Translations under genes and position numbers: made by a program
NCBI GenBank assembly: GCA_009728235.1
Contig: WNZI01000017.1
Coordinates: forward strand, 1-64,000
Source: Vibrio cholerae
GTDB taxonomy: Bacteria > Actinomycetota > Actinomycetes > Actinomycetales > Micrococcaceae
Direction: 5' to 3'
DNA: 64,000 nucleotides
In this document: positions 36,548 through 46,321 of the stretch, piece by piece
Layout of the letters: every line of letters begins with the position of its first letter
How positions within the stretch are numbered: position 1 is the first letter of the stretch
The notes under the pieces: generated by a model
The model's input: the letters and a program-made list of their open reading frames with translations, nothing else
What the model was told of the DNA's origin: nothing
Databases searched by the model: none

Positions 36548-36584
36548 CGATGGCAGGCCGCGCCGCGCCCCCGATGGCAGGCCG
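36548..36584. repeat. 13-bp direct repeat upstream of the GGDEF-EAL gene
   Basis: CGATGGCAGGCCG occurs at 36548-36560 and 36572-36584, a 24-base period, ending about 18 bases before the -10-like TACGCT (36602-36607). The spacing places it over the -35 region, as for a tandem regulator site. Confidence 0.45.
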
Positions 36585-36614
36585 GCCCTCCTCCCGGAAT
36601 GTACGCTGGTCCCG

Positions 36615-38213
36615 ATGAGTGCTGAACAGAAGGATCCCCGGCTTGCACTGCTGGTCGAGAGCATCGTCCGGCTGTCGCGGGGCGAGCTCAGCAGCCGGAT
36701 CGAGCCGTCGAGCGCTCGGGACGAGGTGGACGCCGTCATCACCGGTGTTAACCTCCTCGCCGAAGAACTCGAACAGGTCTACGAGCAGTTCGAGAAGCGG
36801 GTCGAGAGCCGCACGGCCATGTTGCGGCAGGCACACCTCGACATGATGAAGATGGCGATGTCCGACGCCCTCACCGGACTTGCCAACCGCGTGGCGCTGA
36901 TGGACGGCATCGAGGAGGCCCTGGGCCAGGCGTCCAACGGCGCACTCCCCCCGGCTCTGCTGCTGCTGGACCTCGACAGCTTCAAGAACGTCAACGACCG
37001 GTTCGGACACGACGCAGGCGACCGCGTGCTGCAGGAAGTCGCCGCGCGGCTGAACGGCGTCGTGCGCGAGAGCGACCTCGTCGCCCGCCTGGGAGGTGAC
37101 GAGTTCGCGATCCTGCTCCCGGCGGCCACGATGGACGTCGCCATGCAGGTGGCGCGCCGGGCCCTGGAGGTCCTCGGAGAGCAGATCCAACTCGACTCGC
37201 TCTACATCCACTCCCGGGCCAGCATCGGCGTCCGGCTCGGCACAGCCGACCAGACGGCCGAGGAACTGCTGCTCGACGCCGATACGGCGATGTATGCCGC
37301 GAAGCGCGAGGGACGCAGCATCATCAAGGTCTTCGAGCCCGTCATGCTCTATTCCCGTCAGCTCCGCAGTCAGATGGCGACCGAACTGCGCGGTGCGATC
37401 AGCTCCGACGAACTGGTGCTGCACTACCAGCCGGTCGTGGAACTGGCCACCCACCGCATCCTCGGCGTGGAGGTGCTGGTCCGGTGGCAGCACCCGCTCC
37501 GCGGCCTGATCCCACCCGACACCTTCATCCCCCTGGCCGAGGAGATCGGTGTCATCCACGACCTCGATCGCTGGGTCATGGCCACGTCACTGCGCCAGCT
37601 CGCGGTCTGGCGTCGGGCCTTCCCACTCGACGACGACTTCCAGCTGCGCGTCAACCTCTCCGCCGTCGAACTCAAGCAGCTCGATCTGGTGGATCACATC
37701 CGGTCGCTGCTGCGCGAGCTCGACCTTCCTGCCCGCAATCTGGTGGTCGAGATCACCGAGACCGCGATCGTCACCCGGGGGGAGGTGGAGATGTACTCGC
37801 TGCTGAGCCTTCAGCAACTCGGGATCGGCATCGAGATCGACGATTTCGGGACCGGCTATTCCTCCATCAGCTACCTGAGGGAACTGCCCGTGAGCATGGT
37901 GAAGGTGGACCGCTCCCTCCTCGTCGAGCTCAACACCAGGCCGGGGCAGCTGGAGTTCGTAGCCGCGATCCTGCAGCTCATCCGTGCAGCGGGGCTCGAG
38001 GCGGTGTTCGAAGGGATCGAGACCCGCGAGCAGGCAGACCAACTCCGGGCACTCGGCTGCGCGAGCGGGCAGGGCTACTTCTTCAGCCGGCCCCTCCCGA
38101 CCGACGAAGCCTCTGCCCTTCTCGCCACGACCCGCCATCTTCGACCGCGGGGAGCGGACGGACCGGAAGCGCTGCCGCCTGCCGACCCTCCCCGGGCGCC
38201 GTCAGTGGCGTGA
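36615..38213 (+). CDS. GGDEF-EAL cyclic-di-GMP enzyme
   Basis: Protein of ~532 aa. Residues ~1-75 are HAMP-like/coiled-coil (VRLSRGELSSRIEP, LAEELEQVYEQFEKRVESR) without a membrane segment, so it is cytoplasmic. The GGDEF domain has DALTGLANR, an RESD inhibitory site five residues before an intact LGGDEFAIL. The EAL domain has EVLVRWQHP (EVL variant), NLSAVELKQ, VVEITETAI, EIDDFGTGYSSISYL, MVKVDRSLL, FEGIETREQ and GQGYFFSRPL, so the metal and catalytic residues are present. It may both make and degrade c-di-GMP. No Shine-Dalgarno precedes the ATG; TACGCT ends 7 bases before it, which suggests a leaderless mRNA. Confidence 0.92.
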   Translation: MSAEQKDPRLALLVESIVRLSRGELSSRIEPSSARDEVDAVITGVNLLAEELEQVYEQFEKRVESRTAMLRQAHLDMMKMAMSDALTGLANRVALMDGIEEALGQASNGALPPALLLLDLDSFKNVNDRFGHDAGDRVLQEVAARLNGVVRESDLVARLGGDEFAILLPAATMDVAMQVARRALEVLGEQIQLDSLYIHSRASIGVRLGTADQTAEELLLDADTAMYAAKREGRSIIKVFEPVMLYSRQLRSQMATELRGAISSDELVLHYQPVVELATHRILGVEVLVRWQHPLRGLIPPDTFIPLAEEIGVIHDLDRWVMATSLRQLAVWRRAFPLDDDFQLRVNLSAVELKQLDLVDHIRSLLRELDLPARNLVVEITETAIVTRGEVEMYSLLSLQQLGIGIEIDDFGTGYSSISYLRELPVSMVKVDRSLLVELNTRPGQLEFVAAILQLIRAAGLEAVFEGIETREQADQLRALGCASGQGYFFSRPLPTDEASALLATTRHLRPRGADGPEALPPADPPRAPSVA

Positions 38214-38245
38214 CCGCCGGGCACCCCGGACCGCAGAACGTGCTA

Positions 38246-38277
38246 CCGGGCTGCCGCCCCGAGGGGCGCTAGCCCGG
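38246..38277. terminator. Bidirectional terminator between GGDEF-EAL and ilvE
   Basis: Two nested stems, CCGGGCT/AGCCCGG and CGCCCC/GGGGCG, form one hairpin between two convergent genes. Confidence 0.6.
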
Positions 38278-38289
38278 CTCGTCGCAGGA

Positions 38290-39396
38290 TCAGACGAGGC
38301 GGGTGAGCCAGCCGTTCGTATCCTCGACCGCTCCGGTCTGGATCCCCAGCAACTCGCTCCGGATGGACATGGTGACCTCGCCCGCCTGCGTGTCAGGTGC
38401 GCCGATGAATTCGTCTCCGTCGCGCAGCTGCCCGATGGGCGTGATGACAGCCGCCGTTCCGCACGCGAACACCTCCGTGATGTCGCCGCTCACAACGCCG
38501 TCGCGCCACTCGTCGAGCGTGATCTTGCGCTCGCGGACGTCCAGCCCACGATCCCGCCCGAGCTGGATGATCGACGAGCGGGTGATGCCCTCCAGGATGG
38601 TGCCGGACAGGGCGGGCGTCACGAGCGAACCGTCCCTGAAGACGAAGAAGACGTTCATGCCGCCGAGTTCCTCGACGGCGTTGTCGTTGAACTGGTCGAG
38701 GAAGAGGACCTGCTTGCAGCCGTGCGCTTCCGCCTCGAGCTGCGCAGCGAGCGAGGACGCATAGTTGCCGCCGGCCTTCGCGGCGCCCGTTCCACCGCGA
38801 CCCGCCCGCGCGTAGTTGCGTGATACCCAGATGTCGACGGGCTTCACCTCGCCTCCGAAGTAATTGCCGGCCGGCGACGCGATGACGCGATAGGACACCT
38901 CGCGCGCAGGCCGCACACCGAGGAAGGCTTCGGTGGCGATCATGAACGGCCGGAGGTAGAGGCTCTCTCCGTCCCCGGACGGAATCCACTCCTGGTCCGC
39001 GTTCACGAGCTGCCGCAGCGACTCGAGGAACAGCGCCTCGGGCAGTTGGGGCAGTGCGAGTCGGGCCGCTGAGCGGTTCAGGCGGGCAGCGTTGGCGGTG
39101 GCCCGGAAGGTCCATACCGACCCGTCACCGTGGCGGTACGCCTTCATGCCCTCGAAGATCTCCTGGCCGTAGTGCAGGACCGCCGCCGCCGGATCCAGTG
39201 CGATGGGGCCGTACGGTTCGAGGCGCGCGTCGTGCCAGCCTCCGACACCGGCTTGGTCGACCCGGTAGTCGACGATCGCCGTGTGGTCGGTGAAGAAGTT
39301 TCCGAAGCCCGGATCGGCGAGCACTGCCGCGCGCTGCTCGGCCGATGCACGGTTCGTCGACAGGTGCTGGGCGAAGTGGATGTCCGTGGCAGTCAT
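38290..39396 (-). CDS. ilvE: Branched-chain amino-acid aminotransferase
   Basis: PLP-dependent class IV aminotransferase of 368 aa, carrying out the last step of valine, leucine and isoleucine synthesis and the first of their breakdown. VLHYGQEIFEGMKAYR, SLYLRPFMIATEAFLGV, the PLP lysine in GGTGAAKAGGNYASSL, and the C-terminal EVFACGTAAVITPIGQL are all present. It lies downstream of leuB on the same strand, 97 bases apart. Length is normal. Confidence 0.96.
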   Translation of the reverse strand: MTATDIHFAQHLSTNRASAEQRAAVLADPGFGNFFTDHTAIVDYRVDQAGVGGWHDARLEPYGPIALDPAAAVLHYGQEIFEGMKAYRHGDGSVWTFRATANAARLNRSAARLALPQLPEALFLESLRQLVNADQEWIPSGDGESLYLRPFMIATEAFLGVRPAREVSYRVIASPAGNYFGGEVKPVDIWVSRNYARAGRGGTGAAKAGGNYASSLAAQLEAEAHGCKQVLFLDQFNDNAVEELGGMNVFFVFRDGSLVTPALSGTILEGITRSSIIQLGRDRGLDVRERKITLDEWRDGVVSGDITEVFACGTAAVITPIGQLRDGDEFIGAPDTQAGEVTMSIRSELLGIQTGAVEDTNGWLTRLV

Positions 39397-39493
39397 GGTT
39401 CCTCCGGGCTGGAACGGACCGCTCGGGCGGCGGAGCCGCCCCGTCCGTCGGTGGGTCAGTGCCGCAGCACTGGGTTAACGATGTGTAACCACC

Positions 39494-40546
39494 TTAGGAC
39501 ACGGCAGCGGCAATAGCATCGCCGATGGCCGACGTGCTGCGGGGGCCGGAACGCGCTCCGATATCCGCTTCCACGGCTGCCTCGATCCGCAGGGCGTGGG
39601 CAGAGAGGCCGAGGTGGTGGAGCAACAGGGCCGCGGACAGGATCGCCGCCGTCGGGTCCGCGATCTGTCGGCCGGCGATGTCGGGGGCCGAGCCGTGCAC
39701 GGGCTCGAACATCGACGGCGCGGTGCGATCCATGTTGAGGTTCGCGGAGGCCGCGAGACCGATGCCGCCCGACACCGCAGCGGCGAGGTCCGTGACGATG
39801 TCACCGAAGAGGTTGTCCGTCACGATGACGTCGAAGCGGGAGGGATCGGTGACGAGGAAGATCATGGCGGCATCGACGTGGAGGTAGTCGTGGGTCACGT
39901 CGGGGAACTCGAGCGCCACCGCTTCGACCGTCCGCTTCCATAGGTGGCCCGCGTACACGAGGACGTTGTGCTTGTGGACGAGCGTCAGCTTCCGCCTGCG
40001 CGCCTTCGCACGAGCGAAGGCATCCCGCACCACGCGCTCGACGCCGTGGGCGGTGTTCAGCGAGACCTCGGTGGCCACCTCGTGCGGGGTGCCTGCACGC
40101 AGGGTTCCGCCGTTGCCGGTGTACGGACCCTCTGTCCCCTCACGGACCACGAGGAAGTCGATGGTCCCGGGATCCCCGAGCGGACTCCGGACACCGGGGA
40201 AGAGCCTGGACGGCCGCAGATTGACGAAGTGGTCGAGGGAGAACCGGAGCTTGAGCAGGAACTCCCGTTCGATCAGGCCCGAGGGGACGCGCGCGTCCCC
40301 CGGAGCCGCGCCGACGGCGCCGAAGAGGATCGCGTCGTGGTTCCGCAGCCGCTCGAGCGTGGTGTCGGACAGGGTCTCACCGGTCGCCAGCCAGTGCTCG
40401 GCGCCGAGCTCGTACTCGGTCAGCGCGAGGTCCACCTCGTTGCCGACCACGGCGCGCAGCACCTTCACGGCCTCACTCGTCACTTCCGGTCCGATACCGT
40501 CTCCCGGGATGACGGCGAGGTCCAGGCGGCGCGGGGCATCAGTCAT
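39494..40546 (-). CDS. leuB: 3-isopropylmalate dehydrogenase
   Basis: NAD-dependent decarboxylating dehydrogenase of 350 aa in leucine synthesis. [63 protein letters not shown], and [26 protein letters not shown] with [13 protein letters not shown] are the standard substrate, metal and NAD sites. The ATG at 40546 is used; upstream residues in frame are not conserved. With leuC and leuD elsewhere in the window, only leuA of the leucine branch is missing here. Confidence 0.95.
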   Translation of the reverse strand: MTDAPRRLDLAVIPGDGIGPEVTSEAVKVLRAVVGNEVDLALTEYELGAEHWLATGETLSDTTLERLRNHDAILFGAVGAAPGDARVPSGLIEREFLLKLRFSLDHFVNLRPSRLFPGVRSPLGDPGTIDFLVVREGTEGPYTGNGGTLRAGTPHEVATEVSLNTAHGVERVVRDAFARAKARRRKLTLVHKHNVLVYAGHLWKRTVEAVALEFPDVTHDYLHVDAAMIFLVTDPSRFDVIVTDNLFGDIVTDLAAAVSGGIGLAASANLNMDRTAPSMFEPVHGSAPDIAGRQIADPTAAILSAALLLHHLGLSAHALRIEAAVEADIGARSGPRSTSAIGDAIAAAVS

Positions 40547-40660
40547 GGGTCCAGCGTAGGAAAGGCCTCGAACCGGCGACAATCGGTCCGCAGGGTGAGA
40601 CGGCGGCTCCACCCTGGGTCGGATGTGCGACGACGACCGGGCCACCTAGAGTTGGGCCCC

Positions 40661-41866
40661 ATGGACATCCACCTGCGGCTGGCGCGCTGGGTACGCGCGC
40701 ACCCGGGAACGCTCGACAGCTGCCTCGCGGCCGTGATCTTCGTCTTCCTGGTGCTGCCCTTCGCCGGTGCCGGCGCCGTGGACTACGGGGTCGCCCTCGC
40801 CGTGTCCGCAGCCCTGGTCCTCCCCCTGGTCTGGCGCCGATCGCGTGTCACCCTCTCCGCGGGGGTCGTCGCGGCGGTCTCCGTCCTGCAACTCATCACC
40901 GGGGTGGAACCCGTCCCGGCCCAGTTCGTCATCCTCATCACGCTGTACACGCTGGCCGCCTACGGGCCGCGGTGGGCCAGCCTGGGTGGCCTGGGGCTCG
41001 CCATCGCCGGAGCCGCCATCGGACTCGTGCGGTTCGGGGACATGATCGGCCTGAGCGGCACCGAACCCGTACTCACCACGGTGCCGTTGTTCCTGATCCT
41101 GCTCTTCTTCGTCGAGTCCCTCGTCCTGCTCGCCTGGACCGTGGGCGACCTCGCGCGCTCCCGTCGCCTGACGTACCAGGCCCTGGAGGACAGGACGCGA
41201 CGCCTGGAGGTCGAGCGCCAGCAGGAGCGCGACCTCGCAGCGGCCGATGAGCGGAGTCACATCGCCCGCGAGATGCACGACATCGTCGCACACTCCCTCT
41301 CGGTGATCATCACGCAGGCCGACGGCGCCCGTTACGCGAGCGCACAGTCGCCCGAACTGGCGGTCAGGACGCTCGGGACGATAGCCGACACGGGACGCGG
41401 TTCGCTGCGCGAGATGCGCCGGCTGCTGGGCGTCCTCCGCGGAGACGAGACGGCGTCCACCCGGCCGCTCCCGACCCTCGATGACGTCGACTCGCTCATC
41501 CAGGCGGTCCGTCGATCGGGCGTCCGCGTGGCCTGCCGTCGGATCGGCACTCCGCGCCGCGAGCTGCCGCTCGGGGCCGAGCTCACGGCGTACCGCGTCA
41601 TCCAGGAGTCCCTGACGAACGTGCTGAAGCACGCCGGTGCCGACACGTCGACGGAGGTGTCCCTGGACTACGGTCCGCGCGGGCTGACGATCTCCGTCGA
41701 CGACGACGGGCGGGGCGCCTCACCCGATCCCACCACCGCCGGAGCGGGCCAGGGCATCACCGGCATGACCGAGCGGGTGCGCCTGTACGACGGCACGGTG
41801 ACGGCCGCGCCGCGAACGGGCGGCGGGTACCGTGTTCAGGCCTTCATCCCCTACACGCAGGCCTGA
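40661..41866 (+). CDS. Sensor histidine kinase, NarL/DesK type
   Basis: Membrane kinase of 401 aa with about four to five N-terminal membrane segments (LAAVIFVFLVLPFAG, VALAVSAALVLPLVW, GVVAAVSVLQLITG, VILITLYTLAAYG, TVPLFLILLFFVESLVLLAW), a HisKA_3 phospho-acceptor region (ERSHIAREMHDIVAHSLSVI) and a HATPase domain (AYRVIQESLTNVLKHAG, ISVDDDGRGA). There is no extracellular sensor domain, so it senses within the membrane. The response regulator follows directly, then a MacB-like ABC exporter that it probably controls. A -10-like TAGAGT ends 8 bases before the ATG, with no ribosome site, fitting a leaderless message. Confidence 0.9.
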   Translation: MDIHLRLARWVRAHPGTLDSCLAAVIFVFLVLPFAGAGAVDYGVALAVSAALVLPLVWRRSRVTLSAGVVAAVSVLQLITGVEPVPAQFVILITLYTLAAYGPRWASLGGLGLAIAGAAIGLVRFGDMIGLSGTEPVLTTVPLFLILLFFVESLVLLAWTVGDLARSRRLTYQALEDRTRRLEVERQQERDLAAADERSHIAREMHDIVAHSLSVIITQADGARYASAQSPELAVRTLGTIADTGRGSLREMRRLLGVLRGDETASTRPLPTLDDVDSLIQAVRRSGVRVACRRIGTPRRELPLGAELTAYRVIQESLTNVLKHAGADTSTEVSLDYGPRGLTISVDDDGRGASPDPTTAGAGQGITGMTERVRLYDGTVTAAPRTGGGYRVQAFIPYTQA

Positions 41867-41940
41867 CCCGGCCCGACGTCCCGAGAACGCACCAAACGAC
41901 CAACCGACCGATCGACTCATCCAGGAGGACGAGACCCCCC

Positions 41941-42735
41941 GTGGTACCAGCCATCCGCACAGGATCTACCCGAGCATCAGCACAGGACCGCCGCCCGGAA
42001 CCGCCGGCGCAGACGACGCCTATCGCACCGCTGACGGCGACACCGGCCCCATCCGGATCGCGATCGTCGACGACCAGCACCTCGTCCGGAGCGGCTTCGC
42101 CATGCTCATCAACTCGCAACCCGATCTCGAGGTCGTGTGCGAGGCCGCGAACGGCGAGGAAGCGGTCCGTGCGCTCGCGGTGACCCGGGCGACGTCGTGA
42201 TGATGGATGTACGGATGCCGGGCATGGACGGCATCGAAGCGACCCGACGGATCCTCGCCGACCAGGGCTCCACGTCCGGAGGGAGCGATGCCGGCGGTCC
42301 GCGGATCGTGGTCCTGACCACCTTCGACCTCGACGAGTACGCCCTCGCCGCGATCCATGCCGGTGCCAGTGGCTTCCTGCTCAAGGACGCGCCTCCCGAG
42401 GAGCTGCTCGAGGCGATCCGGACGGTGCACCGCGGGGACGCCGTCATCGCCCCGTCGACGACGCGACGCCTGCTGGATCACGTGGCACCCCTGCTGCGGC
42501 AGCCCTCCCCGACCCAGGACGCCCACGCGGCCGCGGTGGCGCGCCTCACGGCCCGCGAGCGCGAGGTCTTCGAGCTCATCGCACTGGGGCTCTCCAACCC
42601 GGAGATCGCAGCGAAGCTCTTCCTCTCCGAAGCGACCGTCAAGACCACGTGGGTCATATCCTCGCGAAGCTCGAAGCGCGGGACCGGGTGCAGGCCGTGG
42701 TGATGGCCTACGAGACGGGGATCGTGCGTCCCTGA
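41941..42735 (+). CDS. NarL/LuxR-type response regulator (multiple frameshifts)
   Basis: Receiver domain: IRIAIVDDQHLVRSGFAMLI, then in another frame DVVMMDVRMPGMDGIEATRR (phospho-Asp), VLTTFDLDEYALAAIHAG and GFLLKDAPPEELLEAI. The C-terminal LuxR helix-turn-helix is LTAREREVFELIALGLSNPE and KLFLSEATVKT, continued in a third frame by HVGHILAKLEARDRVQAVVM. One base is missing near 42177-42181 and one near 42645-42647. The start is uncertain: the GTG at 41941 follows AGGAGG but is in another frame from the receiver, so a third missing base between 41941 and 42054 is likely. It is the partner of the kinase directly upstream. Confidence 0.85.
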
Positions 42736-42869
42736 CGGTCCGGTCGCGCCCGGCGTCCGTACTCCGACCGACGGCGGGACCGAAGTTCATCCCCCGGTAT
42801 GAGCTGCCGCCGCAGAACACAGGACCTGGCGCCGATCCGCCGGCGGCCGGTCGTCCATAGCGTAGGAGC

Positions 42870-43646
42870 ATGACAACTTCCCTGAATTCCCCTGGTGCCC
42901 TCGCCGGCTCCTCCCCCGGCCCGTCGGCCGCCGTCTCCGCCAGGGACGTGTCCAAGAGCTACGGGCGCGGCGAGACCGCCGTGCATGCACTCCGGAACGT
43001 CTCGCTCGACTTCGACCAGGAACGCTTCACAGCCATCATGGGGCCGTCCGGCTCGGGCAAGTCCACCCTGATGCACTGCCTGGCCGGGCTGGACAGCATC
43101 GATTCCGGTCGCCTGTGGATCGGCGGTACCGATATCACCTCGCTGTCCGACGCCGAACTCACCCGGCTGCGGCGCGAACGCGTCGGTTTCGTCTTCCAGG
43201 CCTTCAACCTCGTGCCGACACTGACGGCCGAACAGAACATCACGCTGCCGGTCGCCCTCGCGGGCGGCACCGTCGACACCGAGTGGTTGCAGCAGATCTC
43301 CTCCTCCCTCGGTCTCGTCGACCGGCTGTCCCACCGTCCGCACGAGTTGTCCGGCGGGCAGCAGCAGCGGGTCGCCGTCGCGCGTGCACTGCTGACGCGG
43401 CCCGATGTCATCTTCGGGGACGAGCCCACGGGCAACCTCGATTCGGCCACGGGGGCGGAGGTGCTGTCCCTGCTCCGGAGGAGCAGCCGGGAGATGGGGC
43501 AGAGCATCATCATGGTCACCCACGACCCCGTCGCGGCGTCCTATGCGGACCGGGTGGTCCTCATGAAGGACGGCTCACTCGTGGGCGAGCTCGAGCAGTC
43601 GACACCTGACGCGATCCTCGGCGCACTCGCGAAACTGGGGGCATGA
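42870..43646 (+). CDS. ABC transporter ATP-binding protein (MacB/LolD type)
   Basis: ATPase of 258 aa. Walker [18 protein letters not shown]-loop [19 protein letters not shown] signature [19 protein letters not shown], Walker [14 protein letters not shown] and H-loop [15 protein letters not shown] are intact. The N-terminal ~25 residues are Ser/Pro-rich. It belongs to the family that works with FtsX/MacB permeases to move peptides, lipids or antibiotics from the membrane. The permease gene starts one base after its stop. The kinase/regulator pair upstream probably controls both. Confidence 0.93.
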   Translation: MTTSLNSPGALAGSSPGPSAAVSARDVSKSYGRGETAVHALRNVSLDFDQERFTAIMGPSGSGKSTLMHCLAGLDSIDSGRLWIGGTDITSLSDAELTRLRRERVGFVFQAFNLVPTLTAEQNITLPVALAGGTVDTEWLQQISSSLGLVDRLSHRPHELSGGQQQRVAVARALLTRPDVIFGDEPTGNLDSATGAEVLSLLRRSSREMGQSIIMVTHDPVAASYADRVVLMKDGSLVGELEQSTPDAILGALAKLGA

Positions 43647-43647
43647 C

Positions 43648-46242
43648 GTGCTGCAGGTAGCCCTTGCGCAGGTCCGGACCCATGCGCGGCGTTTCATCGC
43701 CGTCGGCCTCGCCGTCATGCTCGGCGTCGCCTTCCTCTCCGCGACCCTGATGGTCAGCGCGACCACCCGCGCCAGCCTGACCCAGAGCATCGGAGCCTCC
43801 TACGCCGCTGCGGACCTCGTCGTCACCGCCCAGGACGGCTCCACCCTGCCCGTCGCCCTGGCCGCCGAGCTCGACACCGTGCAGGGCGTGGAGGCTGTCC
43901 ACGGCCTCGAACGGGCCTACACGCAGCTCACCACCGGTGCGACCACATCGCTCGCGGTGTTCACCGCCACGGCTCCCAGGCAGCTCGAGACCGCCGAGCT
44001 GACCGAGGGGACGTACCCCTCGGAACCCGGGCAGGTCGCCCTCGACGAGAAGTCCGCCGCGCGCCTGGAGGTGGTCCCCGGAGATACCGTGGCCGTCGAT
44101 GCCGGCGCTCCCGCCACATCCCTGGGCAATGCCCTCACCGTCACGGGGCTGACCGCACCGAGTACGGATCCCACCCTGTCCGGAGCCGTGCAGGTCCTCG
44201 CCTCCTCCTCGGTGGTGCAGGAGCTCAACGGAGGCGAAGCGGCGTACCGCAACATCCAGCTCCTCCTCGAACCGGGAGCCGATGCGTCCGCGGTGCAGAC
44301 CGCTGTCGGTGAGACCCTGGCGGCGTCGACGACGACGGGTGACGGCGGCATCGTCGTACGCTCCGCGGCCGACCAGACCGTCGAGGACGTGGCACAGCTC
44401 TCCAACGGTAACGACGCACTCACCGGCATCCTCCTCGCCTTCGCGGCCGTTGCCGTCCTCGTCGCGGGACTCGTCATCTCCAATACGTTCTCCGTGCTCG
44501 TGGCACAGCGGACACGCGAGCTCGCCCTGCTGCGCTGCATCGGGGCCGAGCGGCGCCAGGTCCGGGCATCGGTACTCGTCGAGGCCGCCATCGTCGGCGT
44601 CGTCTCGTCCGCCGTGGGAGTGCTGCTGGCCGTCGGCGTCATGGCCGCCCTCGTGGGCCTTGCCCGGCAGACCGAACTCGGTTCCTTCGCAGTTTTGGCC
44701 GTGCCGCCGTCTGCCGCGATCACCGGGATCCTGGTGGGCGTGCTCATGACGCTCCTCGCGGCCCTGGTCCCGGCGCGGGCAGCGACCAGGGTGGCCCCCC
44801 TGGCCGCGCTCCGTCCGTCGGAGCCGACCGTCGCCCGAAGCAGGAGCGGTCGCGTACGGCTCGTTCTCGGACTCGTCGCCCTGCTCGGCGGCAGCGCCCT
44901 CCTGCTGCTCGGGGCCCTCGCGGTCGCGATCGTCCCCGCGGTCGCGGGCGGGGCCGTCTCCTTCTTCGGCGTCGTCCTGCTCGCTCCGTTCTTCGTTCCA
45001 CCGAGCGTCGCCCTGATCGGCAGGCTCGCGCGCCCCCTCGGCGTGCCGGGCACCCTCGCCTCCGTCAACGCGGTCCGGAACCCGGCCCGCACCACGTCCT
45101 CGTCGGCAGCGCTGATGGTCGGCGTCACGCTCGTCACGATGATGATGGTCGGCGCGCAGACGGCCCGGACATCGTTCGAGAGTGAACTCGACGAGAACTA
45201 CGCCGTCGACCTCGAGGTCGCGGGAACCGGTGCAGCGAGCGCTCCCTCCGCAGGATCGGGTCCGGCGGGAGCCACACCCGAGCGGACGGACGTCGCAACG
45301 CTCCTGCAGGTCGACGGCGTGCAGACAGCCGTCGAACTGACTCCGGTGATGCTCACGGGATCCGATGACGGCGAGATGCTCGTCTACGCCGTCGATCCTG
45401 CCGCCCTCGCCGAGGTCCTGCGGTCACGGGGAGTGGAACTCACGGACGGTATGGTCCTCGCTCCGCAGACGTGGACCCAGCCCGACGTCACACTCGAGAC
45501 CGGCAAGGGACCCGTGACCCTGCCGGTCACGCCGACCGAGGCCGGCTTCTTCCAGCCGGTGATCACCACCACGACCGCCGACGAGCTCGGCGGCGCGCCG
45601 GACGGCGCCCTGGCGACCTACCTCGGGGATCCGAGCGGTACCGGGACCCCGGACGAGAGTCTCGAGGGGACCTCCCTGGCCGACTACTTCGGCGCCACGT
45701 TCTGGCTGAAGCTCGACGACGGGCTCGATGCGGGAGCGGTCACGGACGTCCAGTCCGATATCGTCGCCGCCACCGGGATCTCCGAGTACCAGGTCACGGG
45801 CGCGTCGATCGAACGCGCGGCCTACAACCAGATCATCGACGTGATGCTGCTGATCGTCACCGCCCTGCTCGCGGTGGCCGTCCTGATCGCCCTCATCGGC
45901 GTGGCCAACACGCTGTCACTGTCCGTCCTGGAACGCCGCCGGGAGAACTCGTTGCTCCGCGCACTGGGGCTCACGAGGGGGCAGCTCCGCGGGATGCTCG
46001 CGGTCGAGGCCGTACTGATCGCCGGTGTCGCCGCGCTGCTCGGTTCGGGTCTCGGTGTCATCTACGGGTGGCTCGGCGCCCAGTCGGCCCTCGGCGGGAC
46101 CGTGCCGGTCGTCGCGTCGGTACCGGTCGGGCAGATCAGCCTGGTCCTGGCCACGGCTGTCATCGCCGGTCTGCTGGCTTCCGTGCTTCCCGCCCGGCGG
46201 GCCGCACGGCTGTCGCCCGTCGCCGGCCTCGCTTCGGACTGA
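43648..46242 (+). CDS. FtsX/MacB-like ABC transporter permease
   Basis: Large permease of 864 aa. An N-terminal membrane segment (FIAVGLAVMLGVAFLSATLMV) is followed by a ~200-residue extracytoplasmic domain, an FtsX domain (LLAFAAVAVLVAGLVISNTF, ELALLRCIGAERRQVRASVL), central membrane segments (LVALLGGSALLLLGALAVAIV), a second extracytoplasmic domain (residues ~500-725), and a second FtsX domain (LLAVAVLIALIGVANTLSLS, ENSLLRALGLTRGQLRGML). The duplicated layout is typical of actinobacterial exporters linked to cell-envelope stress. The GTG start lies one base after the ATPase stop. Substrate unknown. Confidence 0.9.
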   Translation: MLQVALAQVRTHARRFIAVGLAVMLGVAFLSATLMVSATTRASLTQSIGASYAAADLVVTAQDGSTLPVALAAELDTVQGVEAVHGLERAYTQLTTGATTSLAVFTATAPRQLETAELTEGTYPSEPGQVALDEKSAARLEVVPGDTVAVDAGAPATSLGNALTVTGLTAPSTDPTLSGAVQVLASSSVVQELNGGEAAYRNIQLLLEPGADASAVQTAVGETLAASTTTGDGGIVVRSAADQTVEDVAQLSNGNDALTGILLAFAAVAVLVAGLVISNTFSVLVAQRTRELALLRCIGAERRQVRASVLVEAAIVGVVSSAVGVLLAVGVMAALVGLARQTELGSFAVLAVPPSAAITGILVGVLMTLLAALVPARAATRVAPLAALRPSEPTVARSRSGRVRLVLGLVALLGGSALLLLGALAVAIVPAVAGGAVSFFGVVLLAPFFVPPSVALIGRLARPLGVPGTLASVNAVRNPARTTSSSAALMVGVTLVTMMMVGAQTARTSFESELDENYAVDLEVAGTGAASAPSAGSGPAGATPERTDVATLLQVDGVQTAVELTPVMLTGSDDGEMLVYAVDPAALAEVLRSRGVELTDGMVLAPQTWTQPDVTLETGKGPVTLPVTPTEAGFFQPVITTTTADELGGAPDGALATYLGDPSGTGTPDESLEGTSLADYFGATFWLKLDDGLDAGAVTDVQSDIVAATGISEYQVTGASIERAAYNQIIDVMLLIVTALLAVAVLIALIGVANTLSLSVLERRRENSLLRALGLTRGQLRGMLAVEAVLIAGVAALLGSGLGVIYGWLGAQSALGGTVPVVASVPVGQISLVLATAVIAGLLASVLPARRAARLSPVAGLASD

Positions 46243-46321
46243 CCTCCCGGCCGCGGCGGCCCTCTCCTGGAAGCGACGGCATATATCATGGGCTTCGCAG
46301 GAGAGGGTCGGAAAGGACACC

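Larger units (their letters stand above)
36210..36614. other. Intergenic region between the TPR and GGDEF-EAL genes
   Basis: A 405-base gap without a convincing gene. It holds a GC-rich hairpin with a T-run (36261-36287), a 13-bp direct repeat (36548 and 36572) and a -10-like TACGCT just before the GGDEF-EAL start. An in-frame extension of the GGDEF gene back to 36342 exists, but it is Arg/Pro-rich and unlike a protein domain. No c-di-GMP riboswitch signature was recognised. Confidence 0.5.

Noticed and set aside
36342-36614. N-terminal extension of the GGDEF-EAL protein by 91 residues
   Set aside because: The extension is Arg/Pro-rich with no domain, crosses the direct repeat, and the ATG at 36615 has a well-placed -10 box.
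36210-36614. c-di-GMP riboswitch ahead of the GGDEF-EAL gene
   Set aside because: No GEMM-type conserved core or tetraloop receptor seen; the visible hairpin looks like a terminator for the TPR gene.
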